Shown: positions 32,679 through 41,127 of the stretch, in pieces
How the letters are laid out: every line of letters starts with the position of its first letter
Numbering within the stretch: position 1 is the stretch's first letter
Origin: Paraburkholderia sp. NMBU_R16
Lineage (GTDB): Bacteria > Pseudomonadota > Gammaproteobacteria > Burkholderiales > Burkholderiaceae
Length of the DNA stretch: 42,180 nt
Direction: 5' to 3'
NCBI RefSeq assembly: GCF_013282575.1
Contig: NZ_JAAAYE010000050.1
Location: 1-42,180, forward strand
Made by a program: the position numbers and the translations under genes
Notes under the pieces: model-generated
Seen by the model: only the letters and a program-made list of their open reading frames with translations
What the model was told of the DNA's origin: nothing
The model's database searches: none

Positions 32679-34012
32679 ATTCCGTCGATTTTCCTGCCGA
32701 CCACCCTGTGTATGTCGTGGAGGACGATCCCGCCGTCCGGCTGGGATGCTCGCAAGCTCTCTCGCTCGCCGGCATCGCCGTACGCGAATTCGAAGACGCG
32801 GAAAGCGCCTTCGCCGCACTGTCCCACGCGGTGCCCGCTGCGATCGTCAGCGATATCCGTCTGCCCGGCATCGACGGACTCACGCTGCTGGCAAGCGTCA
32901 AAGCGCGCGCGAAGGACGCTGACATCCCGATCATCCTCGTCACGGGCCACGGCGACATCGCGATGGCGGTGACCGCCATGCGCGCCGGCGCCTACGATTT
33001 CATCGAGAAGCCGTTTCAGTCGGATCGTCTCGTCGAGTCGGTGCGCCGCGCGCTCGAGCATCGACGGCTCGTCGTGGACAACCGCCACTTGCGGGCGCAA
33101 CTGCGCGGCGAGCAGCTGATGCTGGGCCGCTCGCCGGCCATGCGCAACGTCCACGCGATGATCGATGCCATCGGGCCCACACCGGCCGATGTGCTGATCC
33201 GCGGCGAAACGGGAACCGGCAAGGAGGTGCTTGCGAGAGCGCTGCACGCGTCCAGCCGCCGCAGCGGTCCGTTCGTCGCGCTCAATTGCGCCGCCCTGCC
33301 CGAAACGCTCTTCGAAAGCGAAATCTTCGGCCATGAAGCCGGGGCATTCACGAGCGCGCAGCAAAAGCGGATCGGCAAGTTCGAGCACGCACACGGCGGC
33401 ACCCTGTTTCTCGACGAGCTCGAAAGCCTGTCGCTCCCATTACAGGCCAAACTGCTGCGCGTTTTGCAGGAACGCACCGTCGAGCGCCTCGGCAGCAACA
33501 CGGCAATGTCCGTCGATGTGCGCGTCATCGCGGCCGTCAAGGACGACCTCAAGCAGCTGGTCGAACGCCAGACGTTTCGCGCCGATCTCTATTACCGCCT
33601 CAACGTGGCGACGATCGATCTTCCACCGCTGCGGGGACGGCGCGACGATATCCCCGAGCTCTTTGCGCACTTCGTCCGCGATGCCTGCGCACGTTATGGA
33701 CGCGCCGAGCCGGCATGGACAGCCTCCGATATGGCGCGCTGGCAAGCCTACGATTGGCCCGGCAATGTCCGGGAGCTCAAGAACATCGCCGAGCGCTTCT
33801 CGCTCGGACTCGACGATGGCTTGGCGCAACCGGCGCACGATGCGGGTTCGCTCGAAGCTCGGATGGCGCGCGCCGAACGCGCATGCATCGAGGAGGCATT
33901 GCGAAGCGCCGACGGACAGGTGCTGCGAGCAGCGGAGCTGCTCGATGTCCCGCGCAAAACGCTCTATGACAAGATTGCCCGACATGGCATCGATGTGAAC
34001 GCGTTTCGCTAA
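32675..34012 (+). CDS. dctD: DctD-like sigma54-dependent response regulator
   Basis: This is a 445-residue protein. The receiver domain (residues 10-125) has V-V-E-D-D, the phosphorylated Asp60 in I-V-S-D-I-R-L-P-G and the later K-P-F. The central AAA+ domain has Walker A G-E-T-G-T-G-K-E, Walker B G-G-T-L-F-L-D-E, and A-D-L-Y-Y-R-L-N-V. The sigma54-contacting loop reads G-A-F-T-S-A instead of the usual G-A-F-T-G-A. The C-terminal Fis-type helix-turn-helix (A-A-E-L-L-D-V-P-R-K-T-L-Y-D-K-I) binds DNA. The start at 32675 overlaps the dctB stop. The likely target is the kgtP promoter. An upstream frame extension into dctB is rejected. Confidence 0.93.
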   Translation: MNSVDFPADHPVYVVEDDPAVRLGCSQALSLAGIAVREFEDAESAFAALSHAVPAAIVSDIRLPGIDGLTLLASVKARAKDADIPIILVTGHGDIAMAVTAMRAGAYDFIEKPFQSDRLVESVRRALEHRRLVVDNRHLRAQLRGEQLMLGRSPAMRNVHAMIDAIGPTPADVLIRGETGTGKEVLARALHASSRRSGPFVALNCAALPETLFESEIFGHEAGAFTSAQQKRIGKFEHAHGGTLFLDELESLSLPLQAKLLRVLQERTVERLGSNTAMSVDVRVIAAVKDDLKQLVERQTFRADLYYRLNVATIDLPPLRGRRDDIPELFAHFVRDACARYGRAEPAWTASDMARWQAYDWPGNVRELKNIAERFSLGLDDGLAQPAHDAGSLEARMARAERACIEEALRSADGQVLRAAELLDVPRKTLYDKIARHGIDVNAFR

Positions 34013-34193
34013 GCGTCTGCCGATCGCCCCGCGGACCTCGTCCGCTATCCCATAAATCCATCGATGCCCACCCGTCAACGGCGATAGGTGCCCCTCTCCG
34101 CCGACGACGCCTATGCTGAATCGACTCACTTGTCGACGGCGGCGTCGCGCATCTCATCCGCCGTCTGCTGCATCCACTGAGCGGAGAAGACGA

Positions 34194-35465
34194 ATGATGA
34201 ATCCAAGAATCTGGGTTGCCATCGCTGTCGCCGGATGCTGGGCGTGTCTCGGTCAGCCCGCGTCGGCGCAAGAATGCGAGGCCTCCGACACTTGGTTCGC
34301 GTCGACCGGCGTTCCAAAGCCGGACGATGCGCATCGAAGCACATTCCACTCGAACTGCGCGTTCCATCAATTCTCGTGGCAAGCGTTCCTATGGCTCACC
34401 GACGCCCTACAAAACGGCACACCACGGTTCCAGAGCATGTTTTCAGATGCTTCAATCGATTCCAAGGTCAAGAATCCAACCGAACATGTGCTCGACGGCG
34501 TGCAGCAGGCCGATTCGCTCGGCATTCTGGTGGACCAGAATGGTCGAGCCGTCTATACCAACATGCTCATCAACGATGTTTATCGCCAGTTCGTCATCGA
34601 CCGCCGACTGAACACGCGGGAAGGCATGAAAGAGGCCGCTGCCAACCTGGTCTTCCCGACCGGCGCCATCTCGCTGAAAGCCGCCTGGAAAATCGTCGGC
34701 CCGAACGAAGACGTCAGCCGCTTCTATACCACCACTGCAAAGATTGCGTTGCTCTCGAAAGCGGGTAACACCGTGGATATCGACCCACAGCGCAAGCTCG
34801 AGACCGTAAAGGTCGCTCTGGTCGGCTTTCATATCGCATGGGTGGTAGACGGCCATCCCGAAGCCATCTGGGCCACGTTCGAACAGGTCGATAACGCGCC
34901 GGATTTCAAGGAAAACCAGCAGATGTCGCAACCTGTCGCGAACAAGTCCTACACGTTTTACCGTGCCGGCACCCCTGCTCAGGATTGCAACGTCAACAAT
35001 GCATCAGTGATCGAGCTCGATAAGTCGACACAAAAGCTGACGCCTGTGACTCAGACTTGCCGGCAGTACCGGACTGGAGGGGGCGAAGAACTCAACGTCA
35101 AGAATATCGATTCGCTCAACAAGAGCGTTCGGGACCACCTCGCAACCAAGCAGTCAGTCTGGCGAAACTACGAAGAGGTGGGTGCCGTATGGATGGGAGA
35201 GGATCAGGCCTCGGCGAAACCATTTCATCCTGATTGGAGTCCGCAGATCGATAACTCGCAGATCAAGGGCTCCGATCAGCTCTCGAACTCGGTGATCGAG
35301 ACGTTTACGCAGAACAAGGTTTCCAAAAATCAATGCTTCAGTTGCCACAACACGATGGCAGTCACGGATACACGCGACCTGCCGCTCGTATTGCCGGGCA
35401 AAGATATCAACACCAGTCATATCTTGCTGCGCAAATACATGAACAACCCCGTCATCAAGCGATAG
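34194..35465 (+). CDS. Periplasmic mono-haem cytochrome c-like protein linked to lodAB
   Basis: This is a 423-residue exported protein. A signal peptide covers residues 1-26 (W-V-A-I-A-V-A-G-C-W-A-C, cleavage after A-S-A). The mature part is mostly of unknown fold, with the early motif N-C-A-F-H-Q-F-S-W-Q-A-F-L-W-L. Near the C-terminus a single c-type haem site appears, C-F-S-C-H, followed by a possible distal methionine. Haem attachment would make it an electron carrier. It stands 78 bp ahead of the LodA-like gene, on the same strand, and probably forms an operon with lodA and lodB. Start: tandem ATGs at 34194 and 34197 with GCGGAGAAG upstream. Confidence 0.8.
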   Translation: MMNPRIWVAIAVAGCWACLGQPASAQECEASDTWFASTGVPKPDDAHRSTFHSNCAFHQFSWQAFLWLTDALQNGTPRFQSMFSDASIDSKVKNPTEHVLDGVQQADSLGILVDQNGRAVYTNMLINDVYRQFVIDRRLNTREGMKEAAANLVFPTGAISLKAAWKIVGPNEDVSRFYTTTAKIALLSKAGNTVDIDPQRKLETVKVALVGFHIAWVVDGHPEAIWATFEQVDNAPDFKENQQMSQPVANKSYTFYRAGTPAQDCNVNNASVIELDKSTQKLTPVTQTCRQYRTGGGEELNVKNIDSLNKSVRDHLATKQSVWRNYEEVGAVWMGEDQASAKPFHPDWSPQIDNSQIKGSDQLSNSVIETFTQNKVSKNQCFSCHNTMAVTDTRDLPLVLPGKDINTSHILLRKYMNNPVIKR

Positions 35466-35543
35466 CCGGCACACGACGCGGACATTCATTTCCGCGCGAT
35501 ACCGCCATCCCGCACGTTCGCCGTCAAGACCAGGGAGCCCACC

Positions 35544-37688
35544 ATGTCGAAAACCAGCCTACGCATTCATCCCAGCATCGGATTCGCGCGGGTCGGCAGC
35601 AGTGAGGAGTACTACATCGGCCCGGAAACGTCCGCTGGCTTGCCCGTCGCCGGGCAAGAGGCCACGGGAGGACTTCCCATCAAGCCGGGTACGGAAGAAA
35701 ACACCCCCATTACCAGTGCGGACCTCCGCGATCAGCACGGACGTCTCAAGCGCCAAGCCGCACGCTTCCGAATTTACCAGTACGACGATGCCGGCCCCAC
35801 CGGCTATCCCTGCGGCGCAGGCACGGAGGTCGTCATCGGCTCGAGAGTCGATGGCAAGCTCGTGAAGGACATCGTTTGGACCGTGCATCTTGCCAACAAG
35901 AAAGCGAACTGCTGGCGGATCGAGGCAGCGCCGTGGCCCGGCGGCCTCGACGGCTATGCAGGCGATAAACAGCCACCGCTTCGCAATCCGAATTTTATGC
36001 GGGACCCTTCCGGCAAGCCGTCGGACCCCGGCGACGAGATCCGCCTGAGGCAACTCGTCATCGATGCCGGTCCTCGAGCGATTGCAGCATCGAAACAGGA
36101 GAAAGTTGCATTCGATAAGACCACGATGGCGAGCTACTGCAACGCCAAAGGCCAGCTAGTCGACTTACACCACTATCCGAAGTCGTTTCCGCCGTCCGAT
36201 GGTACGGAGCAGGTTGCGTCGTCGGCCAGCCAGCCGATTACGAAGCTGGGAGAGATGACCACCGAGCCAAAGGGGCGTCTGCTTGTGCTGGGGGCTTACG
36301 GTCGCGCTTGCGGTTTCGATTCCAAGGGACATGCCAACCCGGATGCACCGTTGAACGAGGATGTCGATAACGACAATTGGTTCGACGACACCGCGGACGG
36401 CCCCGTTACCGCATGGCTCGTTTTCGACGATGGCAGCAAGCGTGAAGTGGACAGCGGTGCGTGGGTGGTGTCGACCGACCCGGCCTATGCGCCGCAGACG
36501 AGAAACGTCGTGACGCTGTGGGACGACATCCTGAACACATGGATCGAGAAGTTCCAACTCAGACCTGACATCTACAGAGATCTCACCTACCAGACCGACT
36601 TCCAGCCGTCGTTCGATGAGGACGTCTTCCCGATTCTTCGCGCGGCCTCATTGCAGATGTGGACCACGAATCTGCCGAAATCGGCGATCAGTAGCCATCG
36701 CAACCTCGACCAGCTCAAGGCGACGAAGCCTACGTTCAACATTCTGTCCTTCATTCGCGACCCAAAGTCTTCGACGCAGATAAAGACCGGCTCGCCGCTG
36801 ATGCCGCTTTCCCTGGGCGATAACGGGAAAAGTTTCCTGACGCTCACCACGTCGCAGTATTTCTTCATCAAGCAGTGGACCGACGGCCGGTGCCAGCCGT
36901 CCGGGCGGCAGGCGCACCTCGGCCCGGGCGAAGCGCTCGATAAAGCCGTGCTTTCCAACTGTCTGGGTGGGCGTTTCAGCCCGGGAATCGACCTGACGTT
37001 TATCGTCCGGGATCCGAATCTGTACAAGGCGAACTGGCATGAGCCGACGATCGGACCGTTTCGGATCAACATGCGCAAGCTCGACTACGGAACCGCCACC
37101 GCGGACAAGCCATTTCTCGGCATCGGTTATATACCGCGATCAACAAACGAGAAATATCAGACGGTCGAGCCCGGAGATCTTTGCAAGTTCATGTCCATTC
37201 CATGGCATACGGACTACAACTCATGTGCGACGCATGTCCCCGACCCCAACCCGAACGGCCCGTTGACCGAGAGCAACGTATATGGAGGACGGGTGAATAC
37301 GACCTTGTTCTGGTCCTGGCCAGCACAAAGACCGGTGGCGGTCTACACCTATGAGGATCTTGCGGCGAACGGCGGTGAGCTGCCCGTTCAGCGTTATTCC
37401 GTTCGCGGCGAAGGCACGGCGGCTGTGCGTCATGCCGGATCCGACAAGTTCAATACGCCGGCCATGAACGTCGGGCGTTATCAGCAGCGCCGGGATATCC
37501 TCGTCAATTGGGACAAGATCGGCTTTGTCATTCAGGGTGTCGCGATAGAGGGATATCGCCCCGGCTATCCGCGAGACTACTATCTGGAGGTCCAAAGCCG
37601 CTTCAAGGAGGATCACAGCAATCTCGTCGAACCTTGGGCCAACACAGTGACCGATCGGGTCCATCCGCCGAGGAACCGCGATAGGTGA
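35544..37688 (+). CDS. LodA/GoxA-like CTQ-dependent amine/amino acid oxidase
   Basis: This 714-residue protein is of the LodA family, quinoproteins that use cysteine tryptophylquinone made from their own Cys and Trp. Hallmarks are the start I-H-P-S-I-G-F-A-R-V-G, D-N-D-N-W-F-D-D-T-A-D-G-P-V near residue 280, M-P-L-S-L-G-D-N-G near 420, Q-Y-F-F-I-K-Q-W-T-D-G, and L-S-N-C-L-G-G-R-F-S-P-G at Cys473. I-P-W-H-T-D-Y-N-S-C follows at Trp554. Cys473 and Trp554 are the best candidates for the cofactor pair; this is not certain. Known members oxidise lysine or glycine, releasing hydrogen peroxide. No signal peptide is seen. The lodB-like gene follows with a GTGA overlap. CAGGGAG precedes the ATG. Confidence 0.9.
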   Translation: MSKTSLRIHPSIGFARVGSSEEYYIGPETSAGLPVAGQEATGGLPIKPGTEENTPITSADLRDQHGRLKRQAARFRIYQYDDAGPTGYPCGAGTEVVIGSRVDGKLVKDIVWTVHLANKKANCWRIEAAPWPGGLDGYAGDKQPPLRNPNFMRDPSGKPSDPGDEIRLRQLVIDAGPRAIAASKQEKVAFDKTTMASYCNAKGQLVDLHHYPKSFPPSDGTEQVASSASQPITKLGEMTTEPKGRLLVLGAYGRACGFDSKGHANPDAPLNEDVDNDNWFDDTADGPVTAWLVFDDGSKREVDSGAWVVSTDPAYAPQTRNVVTLWDDILNTWIEKFQLRPDIYRDLTYQTDFQPSFDEDVFPILRAASLQMWTTNLPKSAISSHRNLDQLKATKPTFNILSFIRDPKSSTQIKTGSPLMPLSLGDNGKSFLTLTTSQYFFIKQWTDGRCQPSGRQAHLGPGEALDKAVLSNCLGGRFSPGIDLTFIVRDPNLYKANWHEPTIGPFRINMRKLDYGTATADKPFLGIGYIPRSTNEKYQTVEPGDLCKFMSIPWHTDYNSCATHVPDPNPNGPLTESNVYGGRVNTTLFWSWPAQRPVAVYTYEDLAANGGELPVQRYSVRGEGTAAVRHAGSDKFNTPAMNVGRYQQRRDILVNWDKIGFVIQGVAIEGYRPGYPRDYYLEVQSRFKEDHSNLVEPWANTVTDRVHPPRNRDR

Positions 37689-38863
37689 ACACCCAATGCG
37701 ATGGGGCCCATGCCGCCCTCGTGGAGAATCGGCTTTCACCGGTACCCAGTCAATCGCACTATCGGGTCGCGGTGATAGGAGGCGGACCCGCCGGTAGCAG
37801 TTGCGCACTGGCGCTGGCAAACGCCGGCGTCAGCGATATCCTGGTCGTTGAAGCTTCTTCCTACAGCGGATTCAAGGTGGGCGAAAGTATTCCCCCCGAA
37901 TCCCGGATGTTGATCAGAAGCCTGAATATCGACGAGGCGTTTCTCACGCGGCATCATGAGCCGTGCTACGGCAGTTGTTCCTATTGGGGCAGCGACAAAC
38001 GCGGCTACAACGATTTTCTTCTTAACCCCCATGGGCACGGATGGCATCTCGACCGAAGCCGGTTCGATGCCTTTCTCGCCGCGCAAGCGCACGCCGCCGG
38101 CGTGGAATTGCTGACCGGGAGTTCGCTGTCGGGATCCGAGCCGCTCGGTTCAACGGGACACATGTTGCACATCAGATGCCCCGGCGGCGTCCTCGCGCGC
38201 GTGCACGCGGATTTCGTTGTCGATGCAAGCGGTCGACGCTCCCTGTTTGCCCGACAACGCGGTGCCAGGCAAATCAATTCAAATCCCCTCATCTGCTGTG
38301 CCGCGACCTTGCGGCGACGCAACGTCGACGTAGCGTTTTCAAGGCTTACCCACCTCGAGGCTGTCGAGCAAGGTTGGTGGTATGTCGCGTCCGTACCAGG
38401 CAACGCTGTCGTCATCGCGTTCGCAACGAACGCGCAAATCGTGCGCACGATGCAGTTGCAAAAAGCTGAGCGCTGGTACCGGATGCTCCGCGCTGCGCCT
38501 CATATGTCGCAACTGACGGATGGCATCGATCCGCGGGATGCACACGTCCGGTGTTATCCCGTGCCGTCCTACTGCCTGGACCGCCTATGCGGCGAACGAT
38601 GGCTCGCGATCGGTGATGCCGCGTCAGCCTACGATCCCATTACTGCTCAGGGAATCGTCAAATCTCTCTCAAATGGGATCCATGCCGCCCAGGCGATTCA
38701 AAGCTGGATGAGCGGAACCTCCGATGCGCTCCAAGCATTTGCGCAAATGGTCCGCACACAGTACCGCCGATATGTGGACTTGCGACGCGATCTCTATTGC
38801 CTCGAGCAGCGTTGGCCGGCCTCGGAATTTTGGCAAAGGCAAATCACGTCGGCGAGCATGTAG
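37685..38863 (+). CDS. LodB-like FAD-dependent CTQ maturation protein
   Basis: This 392-residue flavoprotein has the Rossmann start V-A-V-I-G-G-G-P-A-G-S-S, the V-G-E-S-I-P-P-E motif, W-H-L-D-R-S-R-F-D, and the second FAD motif I-G-D-A-A-S-A-Y-D-P-I-T-A-Q-G-I. These place it in the tryptophan halogenase-like group to which LodB belongs. LodB is needed to build the CTQ cofactor of its partner LodA, and the GTG start overlapping the lodA stop fits that role. The halogenase W-x-W-x-I-P motif is absent, which argues against a halogenase. Confidence 0.88.
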   Translation: MNTQCDGAHAALVENRLSPVPSQSHYRVAVIGGGPAGSSCALALANAGVSDILVVEASSYSGFKVGESIPPESRMLIRSLNIDEAFLTRHHEPCYGSCSYWGSDKRGYNDFLLNPHGHGWHLDRSRFDAFLAAQAHAAGVELLTGSSLSGSEPLGSTGHMLHIRCPGGVLARVHADFVVDASGRRSLFARQRGARQINSNPLICCAATLRRRNVDVAFSRLTHLEAVEQGWWYVASVPGNAVVIAFATNAQIVRTMQLQKAERWYRMLRAAPHMSQLTDGIDPRDAHVRCYPVPSYCLDRLCGERWLAIGDAASAYDPITAQGIVKSLSNGIHAAQAIQSWMSGTSDALQAFAQMVRTQYRRYVDLRRDLYCLEQRWPASEFWQRQITSASM

Positions 38864-38941
38864 CACGGATAAATCGTACAGTTAGCGCCGCTTAACCCAA
38901 CGTCGTTTCTCGAAACGTATACTCGAACGCATCCGAAATCC

Positions 38942-39613
38942 ATGTCGAGGTTGCGCAAGATGAACGCCCGCTCGGAGCACTATCCCAAGGCCATATTGTT
39001 CGATTTGCTGACCGCATTGCTCGATTCGTGGAGCTTGTGGAATCGCAGTGCCGGGACGATCGAAGCCGGCCGCGCATGGCGCGCCGAATATCTGCGGCTC
39101 ACCTACGGATGCGGACGATACGTGGCGTACGAAACGCTCGTCAGACAAGCCGCCGAGAACGTGGGATTGCCGCCGTCCGCGCCGCACGCTCTCGAGGACA
39201 ACTGGCTGACACTCGAACCTTGGCCCGAGGCCGCCCAAGTGCTGGGCCGGTTGCGCAGCCGCACGAAACTCGCGGTCGTCACGAACTGCTCCGAGCGGCT
39301 CGGCAGACAAGCCGCCGCGATCGTTCCTGTCCAATGGGACGCCGTCGTGACGGCGGAAGAAGCCGGTGCCTACAAGCCTGACAAGCGCCCCTACGAGCTC
39401 GCGTTGCAAAAGCTCGGCGTGGGCGCGGGCGATGCCGCCTTCGTTGCCGGGTCGAGCTACGACATGTTCGGCACTGCCGCGCTCGGGATGTGTACCTACT
39501 GGCACAACCGTGTCGGGCTGCCGCTCGCCGCCGGCGCCCAACGTCCCGCAATCGAATCGCCCTCGCTCGATTCGCTCGATGCCTGGGCGAGCCGCATCCA
39601 CAGTCCCGCGTGA
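38942..39613 (+). CDS. HAD-family hydrolase, haloacid dehalogenase-like
   Basis: This is a 223-residue protein. Motif I reads I-L-F-D-L-L-T-A-L-L-D: the nucleophile Asp is present but the second Asp of phosphatases is replaced by Leu, as in L-2-haloacid dehalogenases, where it is also not Asp. Motif II is V-V-T-N-C-S, motif III has Lys in G-A-Y-K-P-D-K, and motif IV is A-G-S-S-Y-D-M-F-G-T, similar to the S-x-x-D motif of dehalogenases. A dehalogenase-type or non-phosphatase reaction is therefore more likely than a phosphatase. An ATG at 38960 with GAGG upstream is a good alternative start. Confidence 0.85.
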   Translation: MSRLRKMNARSEHYPKAILFDLLTALLDSWSLWNRSAGTIEAGRAWRAEYLRLTYGCGRYVAYETLVRQAAENVGLPPSAPHALEDNWLTLEPWPEAAQVLGRLRSRTKLAVVTNCSERLGRQAAAIVPVQWDAVVTAEEAGAYKPDKRPYELALQKLGVGAGDAAFVAGSSYDMFGTAALGMCTYWHNRVGLPLAAGAQRPAIESPSLDSLDAWASRIHSPA

Positions 39614-39841
39614 TTCCGATCGCCGCATGCCGGCACAACGCGCACGCGGCTTCAATCGTCGATTAATCCGCCAAAACGTAGTTCCAGCCCAAAAACTAGC
39701 CGGAGATTACGAACAATCCGTCAAATATGAAGTAACGACACGTCATTATTGCGGTTTCGAGAATTGTGTTTCTACGGATATAGCGATGTTCGTTCCGCGC
39801 TCGGGCGAATACATTTAGGGAGCTCGATTCAAGGAGCTGCA

Positions 39842-40141
39842 ATGAGGACTAGAAAAACTCCCGCCCCCGACCTAAGCCGCGTCCAGATCGAAATACTCGA
39901 GCAGTCCGAAAACACGCTCGTGATCCGCTGGGTCGAGCCGGGTCGTTGCCATTACGGCGAACAGCGCTGGCGTCGCCGCTCGGCCAATTCGTCGGGAACC
40001 TGCGTCGTTTCGCGCCGTGCCATCCGCCGCGGCGACGCCGTGTTTCGTCCCGCCGAGCGGCCTGCACCGGCCAATGCGTCGGCCATGATTTCGGTGGAAG
40101 CGTTCATACAAGGCGAGACGAGCTGTCCACGGGCAACCTGA
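39842..40141 (+). CDS. DUF3331 family protein
   Basis: This is a 99-residue small basic protein. It matches the DUF3331 pattern typical of Burkholderia and relatives: V-I-R-W-V-E-P-G-R-C-H-Y-G-E-Q-R-W-R, G-T-C-V-V-S-R-R-A-I-R-R-G-D-A-V, F-R-P and an ending in N-A-S-A-M-I. Function is unknown. The two conserved cysteines could bind a metal. The start at 39842 has AAGGAG just upstream; the frame is open further left but without coding signs. The 228-bp gap before it is AT-rich and probably carries its promoter. Confidence 0.85.
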   Translation: MRTRKTPAPDLSRVQIEILEQSENTLVIRWVEPGRCHYGEQRWRRRSANSSGTCVVSRRAIRRGDAVFRPAERPAPANASAMISVEAFIQGETSCPRAT

Positions 40142-40164
40142 GTTCGCTCTGGCCGCCCGTTGCG

Positions 40165-41127
40165 CTAATGCGCATCGAGCGATGCACGGACCGCCTGCAA
40201 ACCGTTCGTTCCCTTTACCGTCGTGACACCATCGAGCCACTTTTCGAGCATCGTCGGATGAGCCGATAAAGCCTGTCGCGCGGCGGTCTCAAGGCTGGCC
40301 TTATCGCGCAGCACGCGCGCGATCATCTGGTTTTCTATCGTCACATCGAACGTCATCTGCTTGAATAGCCGCCCGAGATTCGCGCATTCGGCGGTGAAGC
40401 CGCTACGCGCCACCGTATTGACCGTTGCGCCCCCATAGTTGGGACCGAAATAAGTGTCGCCTCCCGATAAATACGTGAGATGAAACTCGGTATTCATCAG
40501 ATGTGGCTCCCATGCAAGAAACACGATCCACTGTTTCTCGCGTACCGCACGCGAAACCTGGGTCAGCATGCCGGTTTCGCTCGATTCGACGATCTTCCAA
40601 TCACCGAGGCCGAACGCTTTATCGGCAATCATTTTCTTGATGTTCTGATTGGCCGGCGCTCCGGGCTCGATGCCGTAAATGCGGCCGCCGAAGCGCGACG
40701 CATTGCGGGCGAGATCGGCAAAGCTATGAACGCCGGCCGCAGCCACGTAATCGGGCACGGCAAGCGTGAACTTCGCCCCCGTCAGGTTGGCCTGGACCAC
40801 GTCCAATGCATGCGCGTCGATAAACGGTTTCACTAGCGGCGCCTGGGCGGGCATCCAGTTGCCGAGAAAAACGTCGATCTGTCCTTTGCGAAGACCTTCG
40901 TAAGTGATCGGAACGGACAGGTTCTGCACTGTCTGCCGGTAGCCCAGCGCCTTGAGCACGACACCCGCCATCGCGTTCGTCGCATCAATATCGGTCCAAC
41001 CCGGGTCGGCCATGCGCACCGACGTGCAGCTCGCGCCGTCGGCTGCGGCAGCCGTCGACGCCCAACTGACGAAGAATGCGGACAAAAGCGACGACAGGCA
41101 CCAAAAAGCAAGTGTGGTCTTCCTCAT
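40165..41127 (-). CDS. choX: Choline ABC transporter substrate-binding protein ChoX
   Basis: This 320-residue periplasmic protein has a signal peptide (residues 1-29, ending A-A-A-A-D). It belongs to the OpuAC/ProX-like family. The ligand site aromatic residues typical of choline binders are present (D-P-G-W-T-D-I-D, G-N-W-M-P, G-I-E-P-G-A, F-L-A-W-E-P-H). The gene follows betC with a 4-bp overlap (ATGA), so the two form an operon that makes choline from choline sulfate and takes it up. The permease and ATPase subunits (choW, choV) are not within the window. GGAGA precedes the ATG. Confidence 0.92.
   Translation of the reverse strand: MRKTTLAFWCLSSLLSAFFVSWASTAAAADGASCTSVRMADPGWTDIDATNAMAGVVLKALGYRQTVQNLSVPITYEGLRKGQIDVFLGNWMPAQAPLVKPFIDAHALDVVQANLTGAKFTLAVPDYVAAAGVHSFADLARNASRFGGRIYGIEPGAPANQNIKKMIADKAFGLGDWKIVESSETGMLTQVSRAVREKQWIVFLAWEPHLMNTEFHLTYLSGGDTYFGPNYGGATVNTVARSGFTAECANLGRLFKQMTFDVTIENQMIARVLRDKASLETAARQALSAHPTMLEKWLDGVTTVKGTNGLQAVRASLDAH

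Noticed and set aside
37685-38863. Flavin-dependent tryptophan halogenase
   Set aside because: The family fold is shared, but the W-x-W-x-I-P motif is missing and the gene is coupled to lodA, so LodB is the better reading.
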